Shown here: in pieces, positions 29,001 to 44,000 of the stretch
How positions within the stretch are numbered: position 1 is the stretch's first letter
Layout: each line of letters opens with the position of its first letter
The notes under the pieces: generated by a model
What the model saw: only the letters and a program-made list of their open reading frames with translations
The model's database searches: none
Told to the model about the DNA's origin: nothing
Position numbers and translations under genes: made by a program
NCBI RefSeq assembly: GCF_028389875.1
Contig: NC_084668.1
Coordinates: 32,780,993-32,844,992, forward strand
Length of the DNA stretch: 64,000 nt
Origin: Rhea pennata
Lineage: Eukaryota; Chordata; Aves; Rheiformes; Rheidae
Direction of reading: 5' to 3'

Positions 29001-32000
29001 GCTTCAGTGAAAAGAAATACAGTACAAATTAAATGTCATGCTCTACACTATAGGATCAAAAGAATTACATGTTTTTTCTAGAAGAAAATGTTTGTAAAGT
29101 TTTGTTAAAACTGCACAGCTCTGTTGTCAGACTGTTCAGGGATCATTTTAAATAAGCCTATTGATTAACATTTGTAGGGTAAAACTTAGTAATAAAAAAT
29201 GCTTTCAGATTTCAGTAGCTTATTTTATACCTGAAATCTAGCCATTCTATGCAAAGCTAGCATGACATACTATACCAGTTAGGTATTAGTAAGAAATCTA
29301 TGAATTTAAATTTTAATAAAGGCATATGCTGTTTGTAAACTCAGAGGTTTACTTTATTTTGTTAAAAAAGCAGTGAAGTAAAAAGATTAAAATTCAGGGA
29401 AAAAGCTGACATAATTGGAAAAACTGAAAGAAAATGTTACTCTGTAAACATTTCACCTCCAGCCTGAACTACCTATTTATCCCATGATAAAATGACCTCA
29501 GTGCTCTAAGATTTCCTGCTAGAGAAATAAAACATTTTCTGGTACTTGAAAGGGCACATCTAGATACTAAGTTTGTTCAGATTTTAAACACAGTAATTCT
29601 GATGCAAGCAGCTACAAATCAGCTTTCTTGTTTACAGACTTCCAATATATTAATGCTTAAGTCAAGGGTTTTCCAGTAAAACAAAGTAAAAGAATGACTG
29701 CAAAACATACAGATGGAGAAAGGGAAGAGGAGAGGTATTGTTGCTTTGTAACACTATAACATCACAAATGACAAATTTGTAAAGTTATTAATCTGATGCT
29801 GGATACAAGTGAAAATGCCCCTGGTTTTCATAGCTTCTTAAAAGACTATCATAGAAGAAGAATCTTGATTACAGAAGGGCTGAACTGCCACTGAAAAACA
29901 GAAATAATTAAAGGAAAATTCCATCATGGGATGTAGAAAGATTCAGCAAAGAAAAGTTCACCTTCCCTGGCCACAGCAACAGTTATTTACTGTAGCATGT
30001 ACACAGGTGCTACTGTGACCTTGACTCTGAGCAGGATGTTGTGATTAGCAGTTGCTTAATCCTCAAAGTACCTTTACACAAACACTGCTATGGGAGATTT
30101 ACTCAAAAGCAATAAGGAGCTGTTGAGGTCCAACAACTGCAGGTATTATTTTAAGTTCTGTATTTTTGTCACACACATTTCCATGTAGCAACAACTAACA
30201 TTTATTCACCTGTTAACCTCCAGTATTACTGGTGCAGCTTGAGCTTTTATTCCAGTACAGCAATGAAAACAGACATTCTGGAGGTCAAAATAAAGTGTTT
30301 TTTTCCTCATATGGAACAGATGCAGGATTTGAATCAATACATTTAAGACTTTACTGAAGACCTCCAAAGAAATACTTATAGCATAGCCAATCACATCCAC
30401 TGCAGAGTCAGTCATTTCTTAAAACAAAATATTTTGATTAATAGGTTTTATCATGCTTGTGCTTTTGTTCTCAAGTAAGTATGGCAAAAGCTATGTAGCT
30501 GAGAAAAAAAATTAAGAAAAGTTGCAAATCTGTCAAGAAAAGAAACCTTCAGTTCAGCCGCAAAAACCCTCTGCAAACTTGACTTCATTTTCTCATGTGA
30601 AACCCCTTTTTGACATTCTTTTTCATTAATTTTGAAGCTTATGTTGTTTCTGTACACAACCATTAGGTGCAGTACTAATTTGCTTATACCAATATCATCA
30701 ACATATTACTCACCTCTGGTGTCTGGATAGCTGAATTCCACATTACAGGTCTCTGAAGAAAAACAACTTGCTTTGTGGCCAGATTTCCTTCACTGCAATT
30801 TAAAGCGTATTTTTGAATACTTTAAAGGCAGTAGCATTCGCTGTAACATGCTTATACCTTTCACAGTCAACTGCAAATTATGTGTACACAAAGATACTTA
30901 CACTGTACGAGTCAGAAGAGTATAGATTATAGTATATAGAGCACGCACTGTCTCTATTCCTGCAGTACTGCAGGTAAGGTTAATGAACTCTTTTCACCCC
31001 AGGCTTTATCTTACGACACCCTTTAACATTGTCAATTATAAAAGATTTGGGTTTGACATCTTGTTTTATTTCCACAAAAGAACTAGGCAGGCCCCTGAGC
31101 CAGGCTGCAAGAGAGAAGCTGAGCTTTCTACCCAGTTCCTCCCCTCTGCTGGTGGCAATCCCTGTGGCGTGGGAACTGACAGGACAGGGATACCTGTACT
31201 TTTAATGCTCCCACTCTGGGATCAGATAGGGCATGTTAAAGAGCCAGAGCAGCCCGGATGGAGACAGCAGTCGTGTTAGCCGAAGGGAACCCCTAGACCT
31301 GGAACCGAACGCGGCTTCCTAAGCGCGGCTGCCCGGCAAGCTGCTTTGCGATCCAGCGCCACGGATCGCCCACCTCATCACCTCCACAGGCTCAGCCGCC
31401 GGGAAGAGACCGGAGGGCTGATAACCTGTTCCTCACAGGAGGAAAAAGGAATTGAAGGTATTAATACAAACAGGTTTTTCCTAACTTTTGCACTCCTGAC
31501 TAGAAAATCCCAAGATTCTCCTACTAAAAATTTTTGCACTCAATCATAGCCATTGTCTAAAAATCCACTATTTAGTATAGAAACCAGTCATTTACTGCTA
31601 TGTTAATTCCTAAACAGCTCTATAATCACTTGGAAAAAAGTAGAAGCATAGAGCTAGATTAAGGTGCTGCACATGAAAACAGGTATATAACAAGAATTTC
31701 TATTACTTAAATATGAGTTGGAGTTACTTAACACGAGTATAAAACAGTGAGTTTTGATAAACTCTTCTTCTCCCCCTACTCTATTTCAGGGCAGTATTCA
31801 ATGAGATCTTTATGCACATTAGGGGAAAAAAAAAGACACTGAAACACTAGGGCAGAAAAATAACTATAGATTTAAGAATAAACTAAAGAAAAGTGGCAAA
31901 ATAGAAACAACAATTACAGCTACTTAAACACATAGTGATTATTATGTGTGAGTTCATTTCAAGTATCTATGATTTTGCATAGTCTAGCAATGATTAAAAC

Positions 32001-35000
32001 AGCATTATTATGCATAACATTACAGAAAGAATTACTAAAATAACATACGATCACAATTCAGTGTGGGTATGCCAGTCTTAACAACCACACGTATAAAGCT
32101 GAGGTAACTAATTCACATTTCATGCTGGGGTCAGGACAGAGGGAACGAACTGAAATCAAATGGTAGGAAGTTGCTCCAAGAAAAACCAGGGACGAAAGCC
32201 GCTCCCGTGAGATCAGGAAGAAGTGGGTAACGGAGCCACTGGAGCTCCCGCGAGCAGGCTCCCAGGCAGCGCGCAGACCAGCGCTGTCCCCAGCGTCCTC
32301 AGCAGCGACAGCGCGGCCCCTCACAGACCCCTTTCACTCCAGCTAACTCCGGTCACGGCTGCTCATCTTCCCCGGACGAGAAAAGAGAACTACCTTGAAC
32401 TGCAGCCTGCGAGGGGACAGCAGGCAGGCAGGGGAACGAAGTCATTTGGCTACGGCTATCTCCATCCATATGATTACAGTTTTATCCGATGACATGGAAA
32501 TCAGTAACCTTGCAATTTTATTCCTCTTGGTTAAGCCCAAGCCCACTGCCACCCTCCACTTGCACACCATAGTACCAACTGTGAAACTTCTCCTTTTAAG
32601 CCAGAGTTTCGGGCACAGGGAAGGGCCTTTGCCTTATTTTGTAACAGTGTCTGCATTCCAACAGAGAGAGAAAAAAAAAAACCAAACATTAAGCTTCATC
32701 TCGTACAAATTCTGCTAGAACAGAGAAATGACACGATGGTGAGCAGACAATAAGTAAATTAACAATTTTCTAAGTCTAACCTTATTAAAATGCTGCACAC
32801 GACAAAATAGCTATGAGCTTAATTCACAAAGAACTGAACGACAGTGGGATTTCCACTGAATTTAAATTAGAAAAATGCTTAGAATAAAGCACTCTATCGC
32901 TTCCCTCATGCTCCACATTTGCTCTTTGCCTCTCAAAGTCAGGGCATTTTGAAAACTTAGATTAAGCAGTTTGTTATGATAAACTAATAACCACAAAGTC
33001 AGTATTTTTGCACTTCATTTGCTTGCTTTCTGGTGCTTGTAGACAGCCTGTCCTACCTGTTTTCAGGGACTACAGTAATCAGTGAGAGGAAACAAAGGTC
33101 ACTGCAAAATAAGGCTGCTGAAGCCTTTTTCCTGGCTCCTCTCTTAAGAGGGATGAAGGGCAGTAGAGATTCTTTTGTTAAAAGCATCAGTAATTTGTTT
33201 GTCTGCTTATGCTGTATGGGCATTAAATTTGCCCTTGTATGAAGATGTGTATAGTAAGTCCTTAAAAACAGTTGCCAACTATGACTGCCAATGGCTCTGA
33301 TTTCTATAAGCCTGTTTTTTATGCAAAAATATTCTGCATTTGAAGCACTTAAGGTCAGGCAAAATTCCTGAGAAATGAAGAAAAGCAGTAAGATAGCAAG
33401 TTCTTTTACCAAATCAGTTTGTATTTCTCAAAATAGTGTTTGTAGTGTTCTGGAATTGCACAGTATTTAGATTTTCAGTAATGAGCTTTGGAGAGTAAGT
33501 CACGTGATCCACGAAAAACTGAAACTTAGAAAGAATTCTAATTTTAGACCACAAACGTGTCTTAAATTCTAGAAACTTATGGTATATGTTAATAACTGCA
33601 AGGGCACTAAATTACTAGCAAAGTATTTCCTAATGTGTTATTTTTCCATCACCAGATTTAACTCCTAACATGACAACTGATGTTATCCTAGCTATAAACC
33701 TTCTGAATTTGGCATAATCCTTGTCAAATACATCTGTCAAATAAATTCTTGTCTTGAAAATATTTACCTAGTAAGTTAAAGCAGTCTATAGTGCATACAG
33801 CTCCTTAGATCATTTACTATATACTCAAAATTATGGTGGGTTCATCTTGTACTTTTTTTTTTGGTCTCAAATGCTCTTGGAACACATTCTTTAACGACTG
33901 CTGATGAAAATTTAAGTATCCAAGATATAGATGGATACAGCAATTTTTGCACATTTCTCAATACTCTGTTTTCTTTTACTCTTGGAAAAATACAATAACT
34001 GACAGGAGAAGACAGGGAAATTAAGTAAAGGAAACTTAAGTAGGTTTTACAGTGTGCTGACTGAAAACCCCCAAAATCCACAAATGCTTATTTTTCAAAC
34101 AAGATTGCACAAAAAAAAGCAATGTCTGAAGAGGATGATATCTACTATCGCTCTATTCGTAAATGTAAGGATAATGTTTTTTAAAGAAATGTTCTTTATC
34201 TGATGTGATTTAGCCTATGAGGTCGGAGTTAAGGGACAAAACAGGTCTAGAGACTGCTGCCTATACCTGAAACGAGACACTGCTCTACGACACTCACTTA
34301 TCATGTGGCTTGACACTCCATGCTATAAGGCATTTTATTTTTTGGAGAGGAATAGCTATAAAAAAGACAAAAAACTTTAAACAGCAACAAAAAAATCACA
34401 CAGGAATAGGCTTTAGAGCATAGCATTTTTTAAACTCTCTTTCAAATTGTAATGTGGTTAAAAAAAGAAGAAAAAAAAGGAACACTGAATGCATGATAAT
34501 TCTGTCACACTCCAGAACCTGTTAGCTATTCCAGGTCATATGATTGTTTTAAAAAATGTAATGTCATTGGAGAGTCACATTTTTTGTCTGCAGTAAGCAG
34601 TGAGCAAAGTGGCTAGGAACAGATCTTAGAAGATCTCAGATTAGGGAAAGTTCTGCAGTAAATTAGCAGAAGAGTAAAACAGAAAAAAAGGGAAAATATA
34701 AAGGAGAATAAAAATGATGAGCAGGCTATCCTGCTAAAATTTCTGATTCTTAAATAGAATTTTCATTATGTATATTGTACAAATTATTTTTTAAATAAAT
34801 ATGAAAAAAATGGATTTGCCAGAGCTTCCCAAAATGCTGTTCATTACTGACAGAACAAAACATTAATTGTGAGTGTTTTGGGTAGCATGGTCTATTGGAC
34901 AGTGTTTCTGAAGCCTGTTAATATTCAGTCTGGGTTTTGAGGTCACAGTTCAAAGTCTGGGAAAGAACAGCTGTTAGGCAGCATAAAATGCCCTCCTTTA

Positions 35001-38000
35001 TTCAGACATTTAACTTGCATTCTTAGCATCATCTACCACCACAGTAATAGCATCTTTCATATCAGACACATAGCAACCACCCAAGAATTTCTTCTCTTCT
35101 TTAAATATCAACATCAATGCCAAAAATAGTATTTTAATCAATCACTACTCAGACTGCCAGTACAGAATCACATTCTTCTTCAGAGTTTTTTAGGACTTCT
35201 TAGTACTCCCTTGTTCATGGACTTTCTTTTTTTCTTTTCTTTTCTTCTTCTTCTTCTTTTTTTTCTTTTTTTTTAAGAAATCTGATTAGATATATATGCT
35301 GGATATACTACAGACATACACACAACATGTGATTTATGCTTCTTCTAAAGGTATCTCACAAGCTATTCTAAGACAACAGTTATTAGACAACATACACAAA
35401 AACCCACCCAACCATTTAGGTCAGAAAACAAATGCTTTATATTCATCTGAATTATTTTAGCATTGCTACAAAACTAATCCAACTTCATATGTGGCCAAGA
35501 TACAATTCCCTCTTACATGATCACAGCTAGTAACTGGCTGCTCATTTCATGTTTTATTTAGGAAGCAACAATACTTCAGACACTAAGTGCAACTTCATGC
35601 CATGCCTTAAGCCTTCTTAGCAGCTCAAGAAACAAGTCCTGTCTAATGAACCACTAGCACCTCCGGCAGCACTTTTTCTGCCCTCCTTTTTTCCCTACAG
35701 CACTTACCATCTAAATGCCCTGCTTTTGCTCTGCTAGTCTGAGACATACAAGAGAGCATCAGACTGCCTGTTGCATGCAGAGCCCAATACTCACAAAGTG
35801 GCTGCCCAGGACAATCTTGCCCTGGTTCTCCAAACCCTACGGGGATGGATACCATTGCAGTGTTTAGAGGATGGAAGAGTTTCAAGGATGAAACCTCTCC
35901 CTCATCCTATGACCTCAGTGCAGGCAGGCTACCGAAAACTTTTTTCTTCCCATTGTCCACTTACATCCTTCCAAGAAGCAGATCTGGATCCATAAGGCCT
36001 GTTCTCAAGCTCTAGGATTTGTCCAAAAAATTGTTTACGGAAACTAGTTGTTTATGGTAACTACCAAGCTTAGCAGTTCACATCTCCTTACAAGTCACCA
36101 TGTCAAAACTAATACACTTAGACAAAGACATTTGCTTGAAGAAATTAATTCAAGGATAACTACTCTGTTTCATGTTGTAAGAACTGATTCTCTGAGGTAG
36201 GGGCTTTACAAAGTGTAAGTTCAGAATTCCATAAACTTCAGATCAAAATAAACAGAGACCCCTCAAATAGCAGATACTACAGTTTCTCTTATCTTTGATT
36301 TTTAACCAACCATTTAAAAATCAATTATAACATCCCTTCCTTCCTTCCCTTCCCCCCCAATAAAATACAGAATCAACCCCCCAAATCTATTTCCTGACCA
36401 GAAATACCACTTTCTCACATGGATGAGTTGATTTAATTATGTCAACTCACTTGAACAAAACTCCATTTTCCCCAAAGCACTTCTCTTGGAACCTTCCATT
36501 CACATCCTTTTTATGCTATCTTGATTTAATACAGTGAGGTCTGGATCCAAACACTACTAAAGTCACTCAGTGTCTTTTCTTTGTCTTTAATGAGGCCTAA
36601 GTCATGCCTCAGTACACTTGTTTGCTTTTAAATTTTGGCAATCTTAATCTGATGGGAGCAGAATTTAAAAAACTGTGTAAACTTAATCTAGCGATGCATT
36701 TGTGCTTTCTTAAATTGGTACTGTAAAGAAAAGCATGGTGCTTTTTTTCTTTTCCAATAAATAAAGTGAAAGTTTGGAACATTATATGGGATTTAGGCCT
36801 GTTAAAATCAGCTCTTCCTATATACATGGATCTCCCACAGACATCTAAAGGAATATCACAATGAGAAAATAATAGAACTGAAATCCAATAGTTTGCTACT
36901 GTATTTAAGATGAAACATAACGTCTACATTAAAGAAGAAACAGCTCAATAACTTGCTGGATTAGCACATTCTCCTCCCTCACTTGCAGTAAGTAGTGCAT
37001 GACTGTCTTGTGACAACATTGTTTTTTCCCATAGTCTTAAAACAATCACTCACCAAGGTACTTTAGTGAAACATTTCAACATTTGTTTAAATTTGAAGCA
37101 TACGAGTAATCCCACTGCTAGCCCATTACTGGGGATTCTAACTGTGCTAAGAAGTCTCCTAGATTAAATATTTCTCATGTTTGGATATACACAACGTATA
37201 TTAAATTGAGAATCACTGGTCTAGTTTGAAACTCACTGAAGTCAATTGTCCTAAATCAATATGTCATAAAACCCCCTCCAGCATAAACCTAATTACGCCT
37301 CAAGTTTTATATGCAGCTAACGTTATTAACATTTTTCCTTTTACATTTCAGTACAAAAACAGTCACTTGGTAATTCTCCGAGATGTATAACGTAGAGCAT
37401 ATGCAAAAATGCTATATTCTGCTGCTTGGGTACCTGTCATGTCGTACAATAGGTGTAGGCAGGACACAGGTCAGAAGCCATCCAAACTCAGCCAGCGTGT
37501 GCAGTAGTGGTCCATAATCTGTTTTAATTTCACATCCCTACATTAATAATTATAAAAAGTAGTAAAGACACTCTGTGCAGGTTCTATTTACATTTCTACA
37601 CATAACAAACTATTCTTCTCATTTCTTATTTACAAATAACGTAACAACCCTTTGAGATTTTGTCCCATTGTATTGTCGGATATAAAGAGAGAGACTATTT
37701 CAAAGTGTTTTCAATTTGAAAAGTTAAAGACTACAGAAGATTAGAAAAAACAGGCAGTGCATAAAAACTTCAGATATGAGCCTTGATTCAGCAAAACTTT
37801 CAAAGCACACATCTCACTTGCCAAATTTGTTCATGTTGCTGAATTAACGCCTTAAAACTTTTTCAGTTTAACTGTAGAACAGATTTCTCAACTGTGTATT
37901 TAGTTTTTTTACTTGACAATCGAACAACAAACATTCCACCTAGCTATTGACAGAAATCTTAAAATTTTCTGAAGTAATATAAAATCTAAAAATGAGCAAG

Positions 38001-38059
38001 AATATATGCATCTAAAAATATATTATTTTTGAATCCTGAGAATCCAAAAAGCCATACAG

Positions 38060-38099
<40 letters not shown>

Positions 38100-41000
38100 G
38101 AAAAAGCCAATTCATGTGAAGTCCAGGTCCTCATGATCAGTTTTATCACACAATTCCCACTTTTTTCAAAGTGGATATTATCACATATGCACATTCCCTG
38201 AAGGCAGACAAAAAGCTTTTGACATAGGCAATAGAGATCTTTCAGGAAGGGAATGACATTTTCTTCTGTGTGTATTGCTCTGAAATTTTACACCAATAAT
38301 GTGCAACTGCATTCTACATCAATTATTCAAGATCAAGTTCTGTACAATAATAAATAAACAAAGCAAGATGGCCTCAGAGAGAAACAGTCCTTAGTACACA
38401 TCATCAGTGATGATCGCAAAGTAAAATATTTTTAAAGACTGTATATTTTTAGTCAAATTTAGAGCTATGCTTTAATAAAGCAAATCCATTGACCTCAGTG
38501 GATTTTACCTTTTTATGCCAGGACTAAGTTTTGTGCAGTTTCTATTCATGTAGTAAATGTATTCACCACTGAATATTTTATATAAATCCTTAATATAATC
38601 CAGCAGTGATTACTTGTAGATGTCACTCATTCACACCAATAATCTTATAATATTAAAATATTAAAGAACATTAAAATAATTTTATATGATGGTACTAGGT
38701 AGCCCAATGTGACTTCATTAGAGTATTTTTTTTGTTTCACATTGAAACTAAAATTTTACTAAGAACGTGCATCAGAGTTACATGTAATTCATTCACTATC
38801 ACTTTCTACTTGTTTAACTTCCAGTTGCTATTTTCCTCCCCCTTTTATTTAGGGAACACTTCAGCACTAGTTTAGTTTATCCAGGTGGCTTCAAGAAACC
38901 ATCCTTAATGTTTATCAACATTCATACAAAGATTCTAACAAAGAAACAAAGAAAATTAGAAGTAGAAAATTACATTTCTAAGTAATCACCAATTTACCTC
39001 GATGACTGTCCACTGTTCAACAACTATTGCATCATTTCCTTTCCTGTTAGAACCTGGAACTCCAGAACCTTCTTCTTCATAGATAAATAATCCTTCTAAA
39101 GATTTGGGCAAGTAGTCCCCTGTGAAAATAAAGATGAATGTAAGCTGAAATAAAATTTTAAGTCCCTATCTTACAGTTATTTATGCATGAGCTTACATTT
39201 TCTTATTGGAAAGTCCTCTGAACTAAAATGACCTGAGACATCAAATCACTCAGATTCATAGTGCCTTTTTCCCAAAGTCTTTTTTTCCCTAAAGGAATTG
39301 AGCTATAAACCCAATATAGGCTTCATTTTCTCAAAAGCATTAGCCACTTCCATGTTTAAGTCTGAATTCAGGTCTCTTATATTCAACACATCCCCTGCAG
39401 CATGCTAAAGCTCTTTACTCAGCTTCAGTGTGGTATGCCTGACAATAAATGTGGCTTTTGGTGCAGTGGGAGAGCGCTGCAAGATAAATGAAGCACAAAG
39501 TGCAAAGCCTCGCTGCAGTTACTTAAATAATACATAAAAGACCACAGGAAGAGCCTGAAACCAAAGTAATTGTAAGAAGATTCCTGATGGGAAGGAAGTT
39601 CCAGAGCACACCTCCCTGGCTTACTTCTCATGAAAGTTTGACAATATCCACTTGGCCCAAACTAAAGCTGTGCATCACGTGCTGGTTCATTTTCTGGTTT
39701 TGCATCTCCTAAGAGCCACCCTGGAAGCCTTTTGTGCAGCTGTACCTCAACAGCTGACTATCTTGAAAACTAAAAAGAAAAAATTAAACTAAATTTAACC
39801 AGAAAAACTAAGTAATCCGCAGAATATCAGATTTAAATCTTCTCTAACATGCCACATATGTACAGAGAAGACTATTTTTGCCACAGTTTCAGGTGAAGGG
39901 GATAAAGTTTTTTGTTTTTTTTTAAAAAAGGCAAGCAGATAAACAAAACCTTTGGAGCGCCACTAGTCTGATACAAGAATTTGACCAGATAGTCACAGAA
40001 ATTCCCTAATTAAAGCAGGAGTTCAATTTTTTTTTAACATCTGTTTGCTAGTATGAAATATATCACGCATTTATTTATATTATTTTTCACGTTAATTCAT
40101 ATTATTTTTACTATATTACATACAGCAGATTTATGTAATTTGAGTTACGATTATTTAAATACTTACGTGTATATATCTTTTCTGCATATTTACAGAGATA
40201 TTGGACATGTTATTTTATTTTTAGAATATACACAAACATAACCTGATTGCATTTTTGACGGGAAACTGAGGTTCCTTCTATCACGGAAGAAGCTTTTAGA
40301 GCACAAAGCCAGCTTATTACCAGATCTCCTTACCAATTTCTCATATATGGAACTGAATATATGGCTTCAGGTACAAACACATGAATATCTCTAAAAACTC
40401 CCTGAAAATTTATGAATGCTTAATGTTACTAATTCATGGACTTCAAACTTTCCTCACTGTGCAGGCAGACACTTAAAATGCGCAGTCAACCTATAAAAGG
40501 TTTGAATATTTCTTTTCTGTCATTCAAACATGATTGAGTAACTCTGAATTTTAAATACTTATTGAAATAGGGCACCTCCACTCAGTGGTATTTTGAGAAA
40601 AAATGTTTTTTTCATAAAGTATATCATGTCAAAATCACCTCTCGAAAAAAATTACTAAAGTTACATGTGATATTAACTTCTTCATCTAATCATTCTGTTG
40701 AGGACAATGCTTTAGCCTTGTTGATGCTCCAATCAAGAAAATTGTGCTGCATTTCTATAGCTGCTTGACCTGAAAAAATTATCTTTATTTATATTAAAGC
40801 ACCAGCTAAAATTTGCTAGTTTCACTAAAACGTATAAAAGGACAATTGCTGCTATAGACAGTTCACAGTGTAAAAGAAAACAAACAGAATTGAGGTGATG
40901 ATTGGAAATGCGTGTGCACACACAAGTAGTATAATGACAGTAATGAGTGCAAATCCTTAAATACTTTTTCTCTCCTAGATGGCAAATCTTTAGCTGGCTG

Positions 41001-44000
41001 TAGAACTCCTCAACATTCATCTCCTGAATAAACATTTTAGCTTAAGAAGAACTCAGTAGCTAAATTAATTTCTTACATGGGCTACAGACCCTTGATCAGC
41101 TGCAGAATTCCAATCACATACGAGGTTGTGCCTTCAAATATATCTATTTCAATCCAGCAGCGTCACACCCAGGACTCTGAAATACATACCTGTCACGTGG
41201 GGCAGAACCAGAAGCACCAACTGCTGGGAGAAGGCAGCACAAAATCTCTAATAAGTCATACTCTGGGCATTAAAGATGGGCTAGTTCCTCATACAGAAAA
41301 AAGCAGTCAGCTCCAGGGAACGACAAACCTGTTGCTGGACAGCAGCTGCAGAGATTAATTTCAACAGCTGCTGGAAACAATCCTCTGGGAATTGTAAGAT
41401 AGCTCCAGAGAGTTATTTTCTAGCTCTAAAAAAACCATATTGAAAACTAAGGGTCTGATTTCTCACCTATCCTCCCCCAAAGGAGTCTGTCTTCTCCTAG
41501 GGACTCCAACAGATAGGAATTAAAATTTCAGAGCAAACAAGACGGCCAATACAAACAGTAGCGTTAGACTGTTTACATGCACAAAAGATGCCATTTCAGA
41601 GGAAACAGCTGACAAAATCAACCTGATGTAAATATAGTTATGCTGATGCACTTAAGAGTTTCTCCATATATTCTGACAATCACTAAATTTACTTTGCAAG
41701 AGTTACAGAAACATAACAATTCACACTCAAAGCTAAATTACTGAAAAAAAACCCAAAACTCAAGAACGCTCTTTATTTCTAAGATTTAATTTAAAGCAAC
41801 CATATTATTTAACTTTCAAAAATTTGTATTTTAATTTCAAATCCCCATCAACCCAAGCCTTGCAGAGGGTATACAGAATACAAATTGTTATTTTTAATCA
41901 GAACATGGACGAAAAGCCATATTTAATACAGAGTATCTTAATTAGAAATGGATTGATGCGTATGAAGGAATGTACAGTATAAAAGTAACACAGTAAAAAG
42001 AAGAAAAAGAGCCTTCACAATTATGCCATCTGAAGAACTTCATAAATACTTGGGTTTTACTGCTTTTAAAATAGTGTGTATGATTGACTAGTAACTCTAG
42101 TATCCTTCTGTTTTCAAATCAGAAAGCCAGATCTCTCCCCCAAGCATATGTATCTACTGAAAGAGTTTGTCCTGGAGTGATTAGGACCACAAAGGCAGAT
42201 ACACTGCAAAAGCACCAGAAGAGTCCTTTGCCTTCTCTCGAATGTAAACTACGAGGCAACTATGTTGAGCAACTAAACACATTTCATTAGCAAATGTAAA
42301 AATATATAAAACCCAAACAATTGTATTTCTAGCTTTATTGTGTAATTCATGTTGCAACAACAAAACAACAACCAGGTGTAAAATGACTCATGAAAGCCAT
42401 TTTAATACATTTTTGTTAAGTAAATTAATGCACTTGTTAATCAGTCTGAGTTCTTCCATATGTTGTTTGTTAAGGTCTGTGAAAATTTGCAACGAACTTT
42501 TAACAAGACAGTTTTTCTCCACAGCAGTTCTGTATTTTATTTACTTACACTGGACTGCCCTAAGCAATTCTGAAGGAATACCAACAATCTAGAACCCAGT
42601 ATGAGCGAGGCTAAAACAAATTTAGCCAAAGACAAAATATGATATTTCATACAGTGAAATATAAACTCTAAATTTGGTATGAAATATCTATTATAATAAT
42701 TAATAAATTTGAGAAAGATTAATTACGTCAAACTCTCCTAGCCTGTTCACCTTTACTGTTCGCCTGTTCAACATTACAGTATTAAAATTACCATTTTCTT
42801 CATGTTAATTTCAAATGATTGGACAATAGTTTTTTGCACCTCTTCTAATTTCTGCTGTTTGGACAAATTCAGTTCAAACTCAGGTACATTTCTTAATTAT
42901 ACATACTTGAGCGACAACAGTATTTTAGAGTTCAAAGAGCTTCAGCTGATGAACATCATCTCCCGTCACAGGACGTGCTGAATGTTGCTAGCAGCAGTAC
43001 CACAAAGCCTGGCAGATCTGCCAAAGCACTGCATTTTGCACTCAGCAGGGTGCACAGTGATGGGTTTGGGCCAGTAATGGTACTAGTGGGGCTTATCTGT
43101 GTTCATTGGGATGGTGAAGGTTAGCAATGGTGAAAGAGCAAGAAGAGTCTCTCCAAAGGGAAACAGAGACTGAGCTGATACTGTCATAATGCACAAGGAT
43201 ATTTGAAAAGCCACAAGAAAATCCAGTGCTCTAAAGCTCTATCATCACAGCAATTTGAGCGAGTACTAAAAGAGCAGGTAGATCCTTGCAGAAGAGCCAA
43301 AGAAACAGGAGACACCATGGGAGATCCTTCTCCCAGCTACATGAAAAGATCTTGGAGGACAAGCACAGAAGCAAATCTCTCTACTCAATGCACATGTTCA
43401 GATCTGTCCAGAACAAACTACATAAGGATGCTAGATAAAAATCAATAGTAAATAGTAATTTTTTAAAGCAATTTGGGGTTTTGGAAAGAATTCTTAAGCC
43501 CAACGAAGAACTGAAGAAACTAGGAATTGTGGAAAGGCTTCCTTTGACTTAAGGAAGCACAGCAAGAACTGAAGATGCTTTTTTGTCTCATTAGAAATAC
43601 TGAGTGAAGTGCAAGACTGCACCTTGAGTGAGTAGCAGCACAATATAAACACCAGGAAAAAAAATATATCTAAATATTTCTTCCCAATGTTTTCATTTTA
43701 AATAAATAAAACAAGAAAAAGACCATGAGAACAAAAGTTTTATTCCATTATAATGCTACTCTGCTTTTCTATTTCAGAAATCCTGAATTTGATAAAAAAA
43801 AAATAGATATTTCAATTATTTGAAGCTATAGCTATCCAGAAAACACTTTATCAGGTATTAGATTCTACAAATTTACAATACTACCTGAACATGTTTATAT
43901 TTTGCTCTTCATCTTAAGCAGCAAAACATAGTTTTCTTATGCAAAATAAGTAGACCTGTATAAATAAGCACAAGCCTCAAAATACTCAGAAATAATACTT

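Larger units (their letters stand above)
26024..30713 (-). other. RFTN2: RFTN2 intron 8 with CpG-rich islets
   Basis: 4.7 kb. Most is AT-rich, but about 26370-26620 and 27040-27450 are CpG-rich islets, and 28140-28380 is moderately GC-rich. A 19-bp near-perfect tandem duplication lies at 28735-28772. Open frames on both strands of the islets have no recognisable product. Confidence 0.8.

Noticed and set aside
38012..38194. Retroposed element ending in the A34 run
   Set aside because: No recognisable body, and birds have few active A-tailed retroposons. A simple homopolymer is the safer reading.
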